A DNA stretch of 37,125 bases from an uncultured Clostridia bacterium (GCA_947628175.1 CANQZA010000015.1:1-37125), one strand, 5' to 3'. Shown: positions 17,741 to 27,381, numbered from the stretch's first letter. Notes: generated by a model from the sequence alone, not told the origin. Numbers and translations are program-made.

Positions 17741-18589
17741 ATGAAGTTTACAAAAATGCACGGTTGTGGAAACGATTATGTCTATGTCAACGGATTGGAA
17801 GAAAGTATTAAGAATGAACCGGTAGCAGCGCGGTTTGTTTCCGACCGTCATTTCGGTATAGGCGGAGACGGACTTATAATAATTAAGCCTTCTGATATTG
17901 CGGATTTTGAAATGGTGATGTATAATGCTGACGGCTCGAGGGGAGCAATGTGCGGCAACGGTATACGGTGCGTTGCCAAATATGTTTATGATAACGGTCT
18001 TACAAAAAATACGACCATATCGATTGAATCAATGGGCGCAGTCAAGCATATAGAGGTTGAGCTTGAGGGCGGGCAGGTTAAAAACGCAAGCGTTGATATG
18101 GGAAAGCCTGTGTTTGATGCAAAAAAAATTCCCGTAATAGGATACGGGGAAAAAGTAATTGACGAAAAAATAACAGTAGGTTCTGACGAATATAAAATGA
18201 CCTGTGTGTCAATGGGAAATCCGCATGCGGTAGTCTTTATTGATACCTCACTAAAAGATTTTCCTCTTGAAAAAACAGGACCGCTTTTTGAAAATCACAG
18301 TGCATTTCCCGACAGGGTAAATACAGAATTTATAAGAGTAAAAGACAGAAAGAATATTGAAATGAGAGTCTGGGAGCGCGGATCGGGTGAAACGCTTGCC
18401 TGCGGCACAGGCGCGTGTGCGTCGGTTGCGGCCGCGCTTGTGAACGGTTTGGTTGATAATGATGTTACGGTTCACCTTATCGGCGGCAAACTTCAGATTA
18501 AATGGTCGGGCGATGAAACGGACAGTATTTTTATGTCAGGTTCTGCAACGACTGTTTTCAGCGGAGAAATCACTCTTCCGGAAGAATAA
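17741..18589 (+). CDS. dapF: Diaminopimelate epimerase
   Basis: DapF interconverts LL- and meso-diaminopimelate, giving the meso form for peptidoglycan and lysine. The 282-residue protein has both catalytic cysteines, C71 (AMCGNGIRC) and C221 (ACGTGAC), the substrate-binding start KMHGCGNDYV, and the two-fold related domains of the family. The start follows GGGAG at 17730-17734. It lies 15 bp after the ANTAR gene and 28 bp before dapL, the previous step in the pathway, so the two form a functional pair. Confidence 0.98.
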   Translation: MKFTKMHGCGNDYVYVNGLEESIKNEPVAARFVSDRHFGIGGDGLIIIKPSDIADFEMVMYNADGSRGAMCGNGIRCVAKYVYDNGLTKNTTISIESMGAVKHIEVELEGGQVKNASVDMGKPVFDAKKIPVIGYGEKVIDEKITVGSDEYKMTCVSMGNPHAVVFIDTSLKDFPLEKTGPLFENHSAFPDRVNTEFIRVKDRKNIEMRVWERGSGETLACGTGACASVAAALVNGLVDNDVTVHLIGGKLQIKWSGDETDSIFMSGSATTVFSGEITLPEE

Positions 18590-18617
18590 AAATTTGGTAT
18601 AAACGGAGGTTTAAAAT

Positions 18618-19835
18618 ATGAAAATTAACGAAAATTTTTTAAAAATCGAGTCCAGCTATCTTTTTTCAACTGTTGCAAGAAAGCAGCGTGAGTATCAGCA
18701 GGCTCACCCTGAGGCAGATGTCATACGCCTTTCAATAGGCGATGTCACAAAGCCTCTGGCTCCCGTTGTTATAGACGCAATGCACAAGGCAGTTGACGAG
18801 ATGGCGGACGAAAAGACATTCAGGGGCTATCCGCCCGAGTATGGCTATGATTTTATTCTTGATGCCATTCTCAAGCATGATTATCTTGACAGAGGAATTG
18901 AACTTGAAAAAGACGAAATATTTCTGTCTGACGGCGCAAAGTCCGACTGCGGAAATATAGGCGACATTTTTTCGGTTGACAATAAGATTGCCGTATGTGA
19001 TCCCGTCTATCCCGTATATGTTGATACAAATGTAATGGCAGGCAGAAGCGGCGATAAAAACGAAAACGGTCTTTGGTCGAATATAATCTATATGCCATGC
19101 ACGGCGGAGAATCATTTTACTCCGGATATTCCCGATGAAATTCCGGATGTCATTTATCTGTGCTTTCCTAATAATCCTACAGGGGCCGTTGCGACAAAGC
19201 AGCAGCTTAAGAAATGGGTTGATTTTGCTGTTGAGCATCATTCACTGATTCTGTTTGACTCTGCCTATGAAGCCTTTATTGTTGAAGATGATATACCAAA
19301 GTCGATTTACGAAATTGACGGGGCCGAAAAATGTGCAATAGAGTTTCGCTCTTTTTCAAAAACAGCCGGCTTTACAGGAATGAGATGCGGCTATACCGTT
19401 GTTCCTAAGAAACTTGTTTTTAACGGTACCAGCCTGAATCCTCTCTGGGCACGCCGTCAGGCAACAAAATTCAACGGCGTTTCATATATTACACAGCGTG
19501 CGGCAGAAGCTGTTTATACGCCGGAGGGACAAAAACAGATAAAAGAAATTCTTTCTTATTATCAGAAAAACGCAAGAGTAATCTATGACGGACTGAAACA
19601 GGCAGGCTTTGAATGTTACGGCGGAGTAAATTCGCCTTATGTCTGGCTGAAAACGCCTGACGGATATACCTCATGGGAATTTTTTGACGAGCTTCTTGAA
19701 AAGTGTCAGGTTGTCGGCACTCCGGGTTCGGGATTTGGACCTTCGGGCGAGGGATATTTCCGTTTGACATCCTTCGGCAACGCCGAAAAGACAGTGGAAG
19801 CTATTGAAAGAATCAAAGCAGCCTATAAAAAGTAA
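18618..19835 (+). CDS. dapL: LL-diaminopimelate aminotransferase
   Basis: DapL converts tetrahydrodipicolinate directly to LL-diaminopimelate using glutamate, bypassing the succinyl or acetyl route (DapD, DapC, DapE). At 405 residues it matches the DapL family, a PLP-dependent class I/II aminotransferase. The PLP lysine is K248 in RSFSKTAGF, and the typical N-terminus ([11 protein letters not shown]), the [11 protein letters not shown] block and CFPNNPTGA are present. The start has CGGAGG just upstream. Next to dapF it provides the last two steps to meso-DAP. Confidence 0.97.
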   Translation: MKINENFLKIESSYLFSTVARKQREYQQAHPEADVIRLSIGDVTKPLAPVVIDAMHKAVDEMADEKTFRGYPPEYGYDFILDAILKHDYLDRGIELEKDEIFLSDGAKSDCGNIGDIFSVDNKIAVCDPVYPVYVDTNVMAGRSGDKNENGLWSNIIYMPCTAENHFTPDIPDEIPDVIYLCFPNNPTGAVATKQQLKKWVDFAVEHHSLILFDSAYEAFIVEDDIPKSIYEIDGAEKCAIEFRSFSKTAGFTGMRCGYTVVPKKLVFNGTSLNPLWARRQATKFNGVSYITQRAAEAVYTPEGQKQIKEILSYYQKNARVIYDGLKQAGFECYGGVNSPYVWLKTPDGYTSWEFFDELLEKCQVVGTPGSGFGPSGEGYFRLTSFGNAEKTVEAIERIKAAYKK

Positions 19836-19859
19836 TCATTTGTTAAAAAGGAGATCATT

Positions 19860-20570
19860 ATGAAAAAAACAACACAGCTCTATGAGGGCAAGGCTAAAAA
19901 AGTTTGGGCAACTGAAAATCCCGAAATAGTTATAGTTGATTATAAGGATGACGCAACTGCATTCAACGGTTTGAAAAAGGGTACGATTACAGGCAAAGGC
20001 GTTGTAAACAACAAAATGTCAAATTACCTTATGCAGATACTTGAAAAAAGCGGCGTTCCGACTCATTTTGTCGAGGAACTTTCAGATAGGGAAACTGCCG
20101 TAAAAAAGGTTACAATTGTTCCGCTTGAGGTTATCATCCGCAATCGTGCAGCAGGCTCAATATGTAAAAGATTAGGCCTTGAGGAGGGTATGGATTTTGT
20201 GTGCCCTTCCATTGAATTTTCATATAAAGACGATGACCTCGGCGATCCGCTCATCAACGGATACCACGCTGTTTCTTGCGGCTTTGCAACGCAGGAAGAG
20301 GTTGATACCATTAAGAAAATGGCATTTAAGGTCAATGATGTTCTTAAAGAATACTTTGCCTCAATAGGTGTTGAACTGATTGATTTCAAACTTGAGTTTG
20401 GCAAAACGGCAGACGGTTCCATTGTCCTTGCCGATGAAATCAGCCCTGATACCTGCCGCTTCTGGGATATGAATACACATGAGAAGCTTGACAAGGATCG
20501 CTTCCGCAGAGACATGGGAGGCGTGGAAGACGCTTATGCAGAAATGATGAAAAGGGTAGGGCTTGACTGA
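19860..20570 (+). CDS. purC: Phosphoribosylaminoimidazole-succinocarboxamide synthase (SAICAR synthetase)
   Basis: PurC joins CAIR and aspartate with ATP in de novo purine synthesis. The 236-residue protein has the family start [11 protein letters not shown], the IIRNRAAGS signature at about residues 90-98, and DFKLEFGK near residues 178-185 followed by [13 protein letters not shown]. The start follows AAAAAGGAG with correct spacing. Its stop overlaps the purB start by one base (TGATG), so the aspartate-adding enzyme and the lyase that follows it are co-translated. Confidence 0.98.
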   Translation: MKKTTQLYEGKAKKVWATENPEIVIVDYKDDATAFNGLKKGTITGKGVVNNKMSNYLMQILEKSGVPTHFVEELSDRETAVKKVTIVPLEVIIRNRAAGSICKRLGLEEGMDFVCPSIEFSYKDDDLGDPLINGYHAVSCGFATQEEVDTIKKMAFKVNDVLKEYFASIGVELIDFKLEFGKTADGSIVLADEISPDTCRFWDMNTHEKLDKDRFRRDMGGVEDAYAEMMKRVGLD

Positions 20571-22003
20571 TGCCGAACGATACATATAACTCACCGTTTA
20601 ACGCTCGCTATGCTTCAAAGGAAATGCAGTATATATACTCGCCTGATTTTAAATTCAAAACATGGCGAAAACTCTGGATTGCGCTTGCTGAGGCGGAAAA
20701 TGAGCTTGGACTTAATGTGACCGAAGAACAGATTGAAGAGCTTAGGCAGCATGCTGAGGATATTAATTACGAAGTGGCACAGGAGTATGAAAAAAAATTC
20801 CGCCACGATGTAATGAGCCATGTTCACGCGTACGGCGAGCAGTGCCCGAATGCCAGACCTATCATTCATCTCGGTGCCACAAGCTGTTATGTGGGAGATA
20901 ATACGGATGTCATCACAATGCGTGAGGCGCTGCTTCTTATCAAGAAAAAGCTTGTAAACGCTATTGCGGGCGTTGCAAAATTTGCTGATGAATATAAAAA
21001 TCTGCCTTGCCTTGGTTTTACGCATTTTCAGCCCGCACAGCCTACTACTGTCGGCAAGAGAGCAACACTGTGGCTTATGGACCTTGTGCTTGATTATGAG
21101 GAAATATGCCATGTGATTGATTCTCTGATGCTTCTCGGCTCAAAAGGAACAACAGGAACGCAGGCGTCCTTTCTCGAACTTTTTGACGGCGACCATGAAA
21201 AATGTAAGCTGCTTGATAAAAAAATAGCTCAAAAGATGGGCTTTAAGGACTGTTTTCCCGTAAGCGGTCAAACATATGCGAGAAAGCTTGATACAATCGT
21301 TTGTAACTGTCTCGGACTTATTGCGCAGTCGTGTTGTAAGTTTTCAAACGATTTGAGACTTCTTCAGAACCTCAAGGAAATAGAGGAGCCTTTTGAAAAA
21401 AATCAAATCGGCTCGTCCGCAATGGCATATAAAAGAAATCCAATGAGAAGCGAGCGAATCGCCTCTTTGTCACGATATGTTATGATTGACGCGCTTAATC
21501 CCGCATGGACCGCATCGGCGCAGTGGTTTGAAAGAACGCTTGACGATTCCGCCAACAAGCGTGTTTCGGTTGCCGAGGCGTTTCTTGCGACGGACGGAAT
21601 CCTTGATTTGTATATCAATGTGACTTCAGGTCTTGTTGTTTATCCCAAGGTTATTGAGTCAAGGCTTATGAACGAGCTGCCGTTTATGGCGACGGAAAAC
21701 ATTATGATGGATGCGGTAAAAAAAGGCGGAGACCGCCAGGAGCTTCATGAAAAAATCCGTCAGCACTCCATGGCCGCCGGAGCTGTCGTAAAAGTAGAGG
21801 GCGGGCAGAATGATCTTGTTGAGCGTATAGCTAACGATCCTGCCTTTATGACAAGCAGGGAGGAAATACTGGCAATATTAAAACCTGAGAATTTTGTTGG
21901 CAGAGCAAAGGAGCAGACGGCAGATTTTCTTAAAGAAGTCATAGAGCCGATTCTTGAAAAAGAAAAGGATTTGCTGGGCGTAGATGTGGAAATAAATGTT
22001 TAA
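20570..22003 (+). CDS. purB: Adenylosuccinate lyase
   Basis: PurB releases fumarate from SAICAR and from adenylosuccinate, steps 8 and 12 of AMP synthesis. The 477-residue protein belongs to the fumarase/aspartase superfamily. It shows the signature GSSAMAYKRNP with S282-S283 in the mobile catalytic loop, the substrate block GTTGTQASFLELF, and the N-terminal HDVMSHVHAYGEQ region. It begins one base inside the purC stop codon. A strong terminator ends the unit that started at the ANTAR gene. Confidence 0.98.
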   Translation: MPNDTYNSPFNARYASKEMQYIYSPDFKFKTWRKLWIALAEAENELGLNVTEEQIEELRQHAEDINYEVAQEYEKKFRHDVMSHVHAYGEQCPNARPIIHLGATSCYVGDNTDVITMREALLLIKKKLVNAIAGVAKFADEYKNLPCLGFTHFQPAQPTTVGKRATLWLMDLVLDYEEICHVIDSLMLLGSKGTTGTQASFLELFDGDHEKCKLLDKKIAQKMGFKDCFPVSGQTYARKLDTIVCNCLGLIAQSCCKFSNDLRLLQNLKEIEEPFEKNQIGSSAMAYKRNPMRSERIASLSRYVMIDALNPAWTASAQWFERTLDDSANKRVSVAEAFLATDGILDLYINVTSGLVVYPKVIESRLMNELPFMATENIMMDAVKKGGDRQELHEKIRQHSMAAGAVVKVEGGQNDLVERIANDPAFMTSREEILAILKPENFVGRAKEQTADFLKEVIEPILEKEKDLLGVDVEINV

Positions 22004-22024
22004 TAAATAAAATAATACTTAACT

Positions 22025-22078
22025 GACCTCATTTGTTGAAAATAGGATATTATATCTGAATAAATGGGGTCTTTTTTT
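22025..22078 (+). terminator. Intrinsic terminator after purB
   Basis: A stem of at least 10 bp (22025-22034 with 22062-22071, one wobble, extendable at the loop side) is followed by seven T residues at 22072-22078. Confidence 0.88.
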
Positions 22079-22104
22079 GTGGAAAATATGCAAAAAAATA
22101 TACT
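22077..22104 (+). promoter_or_regulatory. Possible promoter of the secreted M14 peptidase gene
   Basis: TTGTGG at 22077-22082 and TATACT at 22099-22104 with a 16-bp spacer, directly behind the purB terminator. The -35 is poor. Confidence 0.4.
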
Positions 22105-22139
22105 GTAATGCATTTGATGAAAAGAGGAAATTTTATATT

Positions 22140-23651
22140 ATGAGAAAGCTTATTTCACTGTTTCTTTCGCTGTTTATTTTATCAGGCACATTTTTGTGTA
22201 TACCTATGTACGCATACGCAAAAACAAGTATTGCAATAAAAAAGGACAGTATAAAAGTAGGCATTAACGAGACAGTAGATTTGGTAACGCTTATTGATGA
22301 CGATAATATAGCTGACGCAAAATACAAATACACATCGTCTGACAAAAAAATTGTTTCTGTAAACAGCAAAGGAATTCTTAAAGGAAAATCTAAGGGAAAT
22401 GTCAAAATAACAATTAAAAGCGGAAGCAGAAAATCTGTTATTAAAGTAGCTGTCAAGCCGGCAGCAAAAAAATTGACTCTTAATAAGTTATCCGTAAAAA
22501 TCGGTATAGGGGAAAGGATTAACCTGGATTCAAAAGCGATTGAGGGGTATTCTTATGCCCGTGTTTACTCAAGCGCCAACAAGAAAATAGCAACAGTTAA
22601 TTCAAGTGGTATTGTCAAAGGCGTTAAAACGGGTACGGTAAAAATCAGAGTTAAGTCATTTAACAACAAAGTTGCCACATGCAAAGTAACCGTATGCAAA
22701 GCGCCTGAGAGCATAAGCATTACAAATGCAAACAATGTTATACAAAAGGGCTCAAATAATCATAAAATCAGCTTTAAATTATCAAAGGGTTCTGCTTCAA
22801 ATAAAATCACATATTCGATTAAAAACAAGAAGATTGCTTCTGTAAACAGTGATGGATATATAACGGGTAAAAAGACAGGCAAAACAACAGTTACGGTAAA
22901 GACATATAACGGACTTGAGACACATAAAACAATCGTGGTAAAAAATGATTCGCTTTCTCTGAATACAGCCTCTACACAGATTGCGCTGGATAACGATCAT
23001 GTTGAAAAGGTTAAGTACGGTAAATCAGTTCAGGGAAGGAATCTTGAAGGCTTTGTTATTACCAACGGCAGTTCATACAAAAAAACATTATTTATGGATT
23101 TTGCCGTCCACGGTTTTGAGGACAGCTACAGCAGAGACGGAAAGGTTCTTGTTAAAGAGGCAAATGCGCTTATTCAATATTTTTCTAAACATTCTGATGA
23201 ACTGGGTAAATTCAGGCTGGTAATTGTTCCGTGCGCTAACCCTGACGGAACGATTGCGGGAAAAAACAATCTTCGCGCCTGTTCAACGGCGTTTGGCAGA
23301 TGCACCGCCAGGCATGTTGATATAAACCGGGATTTCGGAAATTTCAGAGGTGTCGAGACGAGAAAGCTCAGGGATTTTATAAAAAAGGAAAAGCCGAATG
23401 TCTATCTCAATATGCACGGCTGGCTGAATGAAGCAATCGGAACCAAAAAGCTCAATGATATCGTATGCAGGCAGCTTGGACTCGGAGCGAAACAGAACGG
23501 CGTCTATGTCTCGTCACAGGGATACGCGATAGGCTGGGTTCATAAAAAATATAATATCCCATCCTGCCTTGTGGAATATAAATCACCGCAGTCTGTGTCA
23601 ACCTCTAAGGATATTAAAATGATAAAGGAAATCATAAAAGCATATTCATAA
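22140..23651 (+). CDS. Secreted Big_2 (Ig-like) repeat protein with M14-family metallocarboxypeptidase domain
   Basis: The 503-residue protein starts with a signal peptide (residues 1-27, ending AYA). Three Ig-like Big_2 repeats follow (about 28-110, 113-195 and 198-285, each with an S-x-N-x-K-I-A-x-V-N-x-x-G pattern), then an M14 domain from about residue 300 to the end. The M14 residues are complete: zinc ligands H324 and E327 (HGFE), N396-R397 (DINRDF), third ligand H426 (NMHGW) and catalytic E479 (LVEYKSP). An active, lysine-rich, surface-acting carboxypeptidase is therefore likely. A role in trimming peptidoglycan peptides is possible, since some M14 enzymes do this, but it is inference. 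I start at 22140 because it begins the signal peptide and has AGAGG upstream; an in-frame GTG lies inside the terminator-promoter region. It stands alone between terminators. Confidence 0.85.
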   Translation: MRKLISLFLSLFILSGTFLCIPMYAYAKTSIAIKKDSIKVGINETVDLVTLIDDDNIADAKYKYTSSDKKIVSVNSKGILKGKSKGNVKITIKSGSRKSVIKVAVKPAAKKLTLNKLSVKIGIGERINLDSKAIEGYSYARVYSSANKKIATVNSSGIVKGVKTGTVKIRVKSFNNKVATCKVTVCKAPESISITNANNVIQKGSNNHKISFKLSKGSASNKITYSIKNKKIASVNSDGYITGKKTGKTTVTVKTYNGLETHKTIVVKNDSLSLNTASTQIALDNDHVEKVKYGKSVQGRNLEGFVITNGSSYKKTLFMDFAVHGFEDSYSRDGKVLVKEANALIQYFSKHSDELGKFRLVIVPCANPDGTIAGKNNLRACSTAFGRCTARHVDINRDFGNFRGVETRKLRDFIKKEKPNVYLNMHGWLNEAIGTKKLNDIVCRQLGLGAKQNGVYVSSQGYAIGWVHKKYNIPSCLVEYKSPQSVSTSKDIKMIKEIIKAYS

Positions 23652-23664
23652 GGATAACCATATT

Positions 23665-23716
23665 AATATCTGCACTGATATGACTCATTTTGACATATCG
23701 GTGCAGATATTGTTTT
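23665..23716 (+). terminator. Intrinsic terminator after the M14 peptidase
   Basis: An 18-bp stem with one wobble (23665-23682 with 23694-23711), an 11-nt loop, then GTTTTTG. It lies between convergent genes. Confidence 0.85.
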
Positions 23717-23723
23717 TGCCGGG

Positions 23724-24746
23724 TTAACAAATTTTTTTCTTAGAATGAATGTCAAGGATTATGACAAAACAGCCGAGTACAAGCAGAACTGACAAAGTGA
23801 GGTTGACGCTTGAAAACGCAACGGTATGCACGCTGTTGTTTGAAAAAACAGCGGTATTTGCAGGGAAAAAGTAAAAAAGTGTTTTTGCTGTGCAGTATGA
23901 AAGAATACCGCTTAAAACTCTGAAAAAAAGGAAATCACTGTATTTCATATTGAAATGTTTGATAATACCTAAAATCTGAAAATGAATACATATTCCCCCG
24001 AATGACAGATAGGCGGACATTTGGGCAAGCGGAATAGCTTTGCCGGTGCACACACCGCTTGTTATTTCAATCAGCGGAATTACGGATTGCGGTATTCTGA
24101 AAATATTTGCCAGTGCAGAAAAAAGAAGGATAAATGCCGTTATGTTTAAAACGGAACTGATACTGCTGCTTACGGACTCGACAAGACAGTCGCCTAAATT
24201 TCTGTTTTCGGTATATGCGTAAAAAGGACTGTGTTCTCTTTTTCTTGTAAACGACAGAAAAAAGCCGATTATAACAGAGGATAAAATATTTGATAAAAAC
24301 AAAACGGCTCCTGTTTTTATATCGTGTAAAACTGATGCTGAAAGGGCTGTAATTATAAAGCCGCAGCCGCCGCAAAAATTAAAACGCATCATTCTTTTTG
24401 CCTGTTCTTCATCTATTTCTCCGCTGTCAAAAAGCTCTTTTGTGAGTAGTGCCCCGGTAGGATATCCTCCCGTCAAACCGAAAAATATTGCGGGAAAGCT
24501 GATTTGGGGCAGATTGAACAGGTATGGGCATATGAAGCCTAAGCTTTTTGCAATAATATCCTTTGCGCCTGTTTTCATTATCAGAAAAAATAGAATCAGT
24601 AAAGGTGTGAGACTTGGAACGATTGTGTTTTGTGCAAGTATGAGTCCCTGCTTTGCACCCTCCTTTGCATCGTCGGAAAAAATGACCAAAAACACAGCCA
24701 ATGTACCCAGAGTAACAAGAAGCAGATAATCCTTATACTTTTTCAT
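23724..24746 (-). CDS. YlbJ-like integral membrane protein (nucleoside-recognition/Gate domain)
   Basis: The 340-residue protein has about eight hydrophobic segments and the family blocks PSLTPLLILFFL, GLTGGYPTGA followed by LFDSGEIDEEQAKRM, and NFCGGCGFIITAL. These resemble the sporulation membrane protein YlbJ of Bacillus, needed for cortex formation, though it is shorter than YlbJ (about 400 residues). I choose ATG 24746, preceded by GGTGG, because an earlier in-frame TTG at 24785 falls inside the trmL terminator. The transported or sensed molecule is unknown. Presence of a YlbJ-like protein hints at a sporulating ancestry but does not prove sporulation. Confidence 0.7.
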   Translation of the reverse strand: MKKYKDYLLLVTLGTLAVFLVIFSDDAKEGAKQGLILAQNTIVPSLTPLLILFFLIMKTGAKDIIAKSLGFICPYLFNLPQISFPAIFFGLTGGYPTGALLTKELFDSGEIDEEQAKRMMRFNFCGGCGFIITALSASVLHDIKTGAVLFLSNILSSVIIGFFLSFTRKREHSPFYAYTENRNLGDCLVESVSSSISSVLNITAFILLFSALANIFRIPQSVIPLIEITSGVCTGKAIPLAQMSAYLSFGGICIHFQILGIIKHFNMKYSDFLFFRVLSGILSYCTAKTLFYFFPANTAVFSNNSVHTVAFSSVNLTLSVLLVLGCFVIILDIHSKKKIC

Positions 24747-24768
24747 AAAACCACCAGATAATAATATG

Positions 24769-24800
24769 AAAAAAAGATACAGCAAATAACACTGTATCTT
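24769..24800 (-). terminator. Intrinsic terminator of the dusB-nagA-trmL unit
   Basis: On the minus strand a 9-bp stem (24792-24800 with 24774-24782) and 9-nt loop end in seven T residues, 10 bp after the trmL stop. It separates trmL from the downstream YlbJ-like gene. Confidence 0.85.
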
Positions 24801-24809
24801 AAAATCGTT

Positions 24810-25310
24810 TCACCAGTTGTATTTTGTAAGCTTTCCATTTTGTGAAAGTTTGGGATATCCCCATTGTCTCAACACCTCATAAGTGCCGACGCACACGGCA
24901 TTTGAAAGGTTGAGGCATCGTATCATTCCGCGCATAGGGAGTCTGACGCAGGTGTCGTGATTTTCCCTGAGCAGTTCCTCGGGCAGCCCCTTTGTCTCTT
25001 TGCCGAATACAAGATATGCCTCGTTGGGATAGGTTATATCTGAATGTGTGATTTCAGCTTTTGTAGAAAAATAGAAAAAATTTCCGCCCTTGTTTTGTTC
25101 AAAAAATTCCTCGGTGCTGTTATAAAAGGAAATATCCAGCTTATCCCAGTAATCCAGTCCCGCACGCTTGACCTGCTTGTCTGTTATTTGAAATCCCATG
25201 GGACCCACAAGATGAAGCCGCGCGCCCGTAGCGGCGCAGGTTCTTGCGATATTACCTGTATTTTGCGGTATTTCGGGCTCTATTAAAACTATGTTAAGCG
25301 AGTATTCCAT
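24810..25310 (-). CDS. trmL: tRNA (cytidine/uridine-34 2'-O)-methyltransferase
   Basis: TrmL methylates the ribose of the wobble nucleotide in certain leucine tRNAs. The 166-residue protein is a minimal SPOUT methyltransferase with the family start LNIVLIEPEIPQNTGNIART, the FGKETKGLP SAM-knot motif at about residues 103-111, and the C-terminal MRGMIRCLNLSNAV block. It starts 17 bp before the nagA stop, with GAGG inside the nagA coding sequence. It is the last gene of a unit with dusB, another tRNA-modifying enzyme. Confidence 0.95.
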   Translation of the reverse strand: MEYSLNIVLIEPEIPQNTGNIARTCAATGARLHLVGPMGFQITDKQVKRAGLDYWDKLDISFYNSTEEFFEQNKGGNFFYFSTKAEITHSDITYPNEAYLVFGKETKGLPEELLRENHDTCVRLPMRGMIRCLNLSNAVCVGTYEVLRQWGYPKLSQNGKLTKYNW

Positions 25311-26409
25311 CTATGTAAACCTCTTTAATGTTCAGGTCATCGTCTAAAAATACAAGATCAGCGCATTTTCCTTTTTTTATTGAACCGAGTTTGCTGTCCT
25401 CTTTGATTGCTTTTGCGGGATTAATTGTGCATGCTTTGAGAGCCGTTTTAAAATCAATTCCGAAGGCAATAAGATTTTTGAATTCCTGATGTAGATTTGT
25501 TATTGAGGCGGCAATTGTGCCGTTTGAGAGCGTTGCAAATAATGCGCCTTCTTTTACAAATACCGACTGTCCTCCAAGCTCATATTGTCCGGGTTCAAGA
25601 CCTGCACCCCTCATGGAATCGCTTATTACAACCGCTCGGTCATCACCGAGTATTTTGAATGTGCTTCTGAGCACGGAGGGAAGTATATGACCTCCGTCGC
25701 ATATTAACTCGCACATTATTCTTTCATCATCAAGCGCCGCACCCACAATACCCTCTTCCCTGTGGCCCAATGCCGTCATGGCATTATAGAGATGTGTGAC
25801 ATGTCGCGCTCCGGAATCAAACGCCGCTCTGCATGTATCGGAATCCGCGTTTGAATGACCTATTGAAACAGTACACTTTTGGCTTGCGTATTCAATAAAT
25901 TCCCGACTGCCGAATGTTTCAGGCGCAATGGTTATAAGCTTGATTTTTTCTTTGCTTTTGTTATAGATTTCGTCAAATTCGCCGATAGTCGCCCTTCTTA
26001 TAAAATTTGAGTTCTGCGCTCCCTTTTTGTCTTTTGAAATAAAAGGCCCCTCAAGATTTATTCCTGCAATTTTTGCACCCTTTGGTTTGCAGTCTGAAAT
26101 CGCGGAGACTATGCTGCAAATATCATTGCGGCTCAAGGTCATAGTGGTGGGGCAAAATGAGGTTACACCGTGGTGTGAAAGCTCTTGTGACATGGTTTCA
26201 AGACTTTCAATCTTCGCGTCGCATGCATCTGCTCCGCCGCAGCCGTGGATATGTATATCTATAAAACCCGGTATCAGAAGAAAACCGCTCATATCTCTTC
26301 CTTTACCGTTTAATTTTCCTATATTGGCAATCAGTCCGTTTTGGATTTCAAGGTCAGCTATTTGCTTTTCAAATTTATCATTATAAAAGGTACAATTTTT
26401 AAAAATCAT
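25294..26409 (-). CDS. nagA: N-acetylglucosamine-6-phosphate deacetylase
   Basis: NagA removes acetate from GlcNAc-6-phosphate, the first step in recycling amino sugars from cell wall or host glycans. The 371-residue amidohydrolase-fold protein has HxH in DIHIHG, the metal-binding E in INLEGPF, histidines in IGHSNAD and HVTHLYNAM, and the catalytic aspartate in VISDSMRGAG. Its start overlaps the dusB stop by one base (TAATG), so the two are translationally coupled. No nagB or sugar transporter is adjacent, an unusual setting between two tRNA-modification genes. Confidence 0.96.
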   Translation of the reverse strand: MIFKNCTFYNDKFEKQIADLEIQNGLIANIGKLNGKGRDMSGFLLIPGFIDIHIHGCGGADACDAKIESLETMSQELSHHGVTSFCPTTMTLSRNDICSIVSAISDCKPKGAKIAGINLEGPFISKDKKGAQNSNFIRRATIGEFDEIYNKSKEKIKLITIAPETFGSREFIEYASQKCTVSIGHSNADSDTCRAAFDSGARHVTHLYNAMTALGHREEGIVGAALDDERIMCELICDGGHILPSVLRSTFKILGDDRAVVISDSMRGAGLEPGQYELGGQSVFVKEGALFATLSNGTIAASITNLHQEFKNLIAFGIDFKTALKACTINPAKAIKEDSKLGSIKKGKCADLVFLDDDLNIKEVYIDGILA

Positions 26410-27374
26410 TACTCATTTTCCTTTACAATATTGTAGGCAATCTCCGCCAGTTCCTCAAAGCTTTCAATCGCACTGATTTTTTTACGGAATTGTGCCCCTT
26501 TGCGAAGTCCCTTTGTATAATATCCTGCGTGATGGCGGGCTTCTTTTATAGCAGTATACGCACCCTTGTATTCTATAATTGTCTGAATATGTCGAAGCAT
26601 AACAGACATTTTTTCGCTTATACTTACGGGAGGGAGCACTCGGCATTCACCGAGATAGGCGTTGATTCTCCTGAAAATCCACGGATTTCCGAGTGAACCT
26701 CTGCCGATCATAACTGCGTCGCAGTTTGTTTGTTCAAACATTATGGCGGCGCTTTGCTCGTCTGTTACATCACCGTTTCCGATTACGGGAATGTCTACTG
26801 CCTGTTTTACATCGGAAATAATTTTATAGTCCGCCTCCCCGGAATACATCTGCTGCTTTGTTCTGCCGTGAATTGTGATTGCGGCGGCGCCGTTTTTCTG
26901 AGCGATAAGCGCCATCTCAACGGCATTTATATTATCGGCGTCCCATCCCTTGCGTATTTTTACGGTTACAGGAATTTTTACCGCATTTGAAACGGCTTTG
27001 ATGATTTCTCCCGCAAGCTCGGGATTTTTCATAAGAGAAGCGCCTGCGCCGTTTGAAACTATTTTTGGAGCAGGGCAGCCCATATTTATATCAATAATTC
27101 TGGGATTGAAATTAAGACATTTTACAGCTGCCTGTGCCATGATTTCCGGATCGTCGCCGAATATTTGCACTGCGGCGGGATTTTCGGTTTTGCCCAAAAT
27201 CAAAAGCTCGGCGCTTTTTTTATCCCCCATAGTGAGCCCTTTTGCGGATACCATTTCCGTTACGGTGTAGCCTGCACCGTATTCTATACATAACTCACGG
27301 AAGGCTCTGTCCGCGATCCCCGCCATGGGAGCAAGAAAGATTCTGTTTTTAAATTCAACATCTTTTATATTCAT
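26409..27374 (-). CDS. dusB: tRNA-dihydrouridine synthase (DusB-like)
   Basis: This FMN enzyme reduces specific uridines in tRNA to dihydrouridine. The 321-residue protein has the FMN-binding start FLAPMAGIADRAFR, the catalytic C100 in NMGCPAPK, KIRKGW, the ITIHGRTKQQMYSG block, and the MIGRGSLGNPW phosphate-binding loop. I start at ATG 27374, which gives the canonical N-terminus; a TTG 36 bp earlier lies within the promoter. No Shine-Dalgarno precedes the ATG, and the promoter -10 ends only 7 bp before it. It is the first gene of dusB-nagA-trmL and is divergent from polA. Confidence 0.95.
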   Translation of the reverse strand: MNIKDVEFKNRIFLAPMAGIADRAFRELCIEYGAGYTVTEMVSAKGLTMGDKKSAELLILGKTENPAAVQIFGDDPEIMAQAAVKCLNFNPRIIDINMGCPAPKIVSNGAGASLMKNPELAGEIIKAVSNAVKIPVTVKIRKGWDADNINAVEMALIAQKNGAAAITIHGRTKQQMYSGEADYKIISDVKQAVDIPVIGNGDVTDEQSAAIMFEQTNCDAVMIGRGSLGNPWIFRRINAYLGECRVLPPVSISEKMSVMLRHIQTIIEYKGAYTAIKEARHHAGYYTKGLRKGAQFRKKISAIESFEELAEIAYNIVKENE

Positions 27375-27381
27375 AATGGAT

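Noticed and set aside
20063-20515. 150-codon minus-strand ORF inside purC
   Set aside because: Antisense to a fully conserved purC; serine-rich composition typical of shadow frames.
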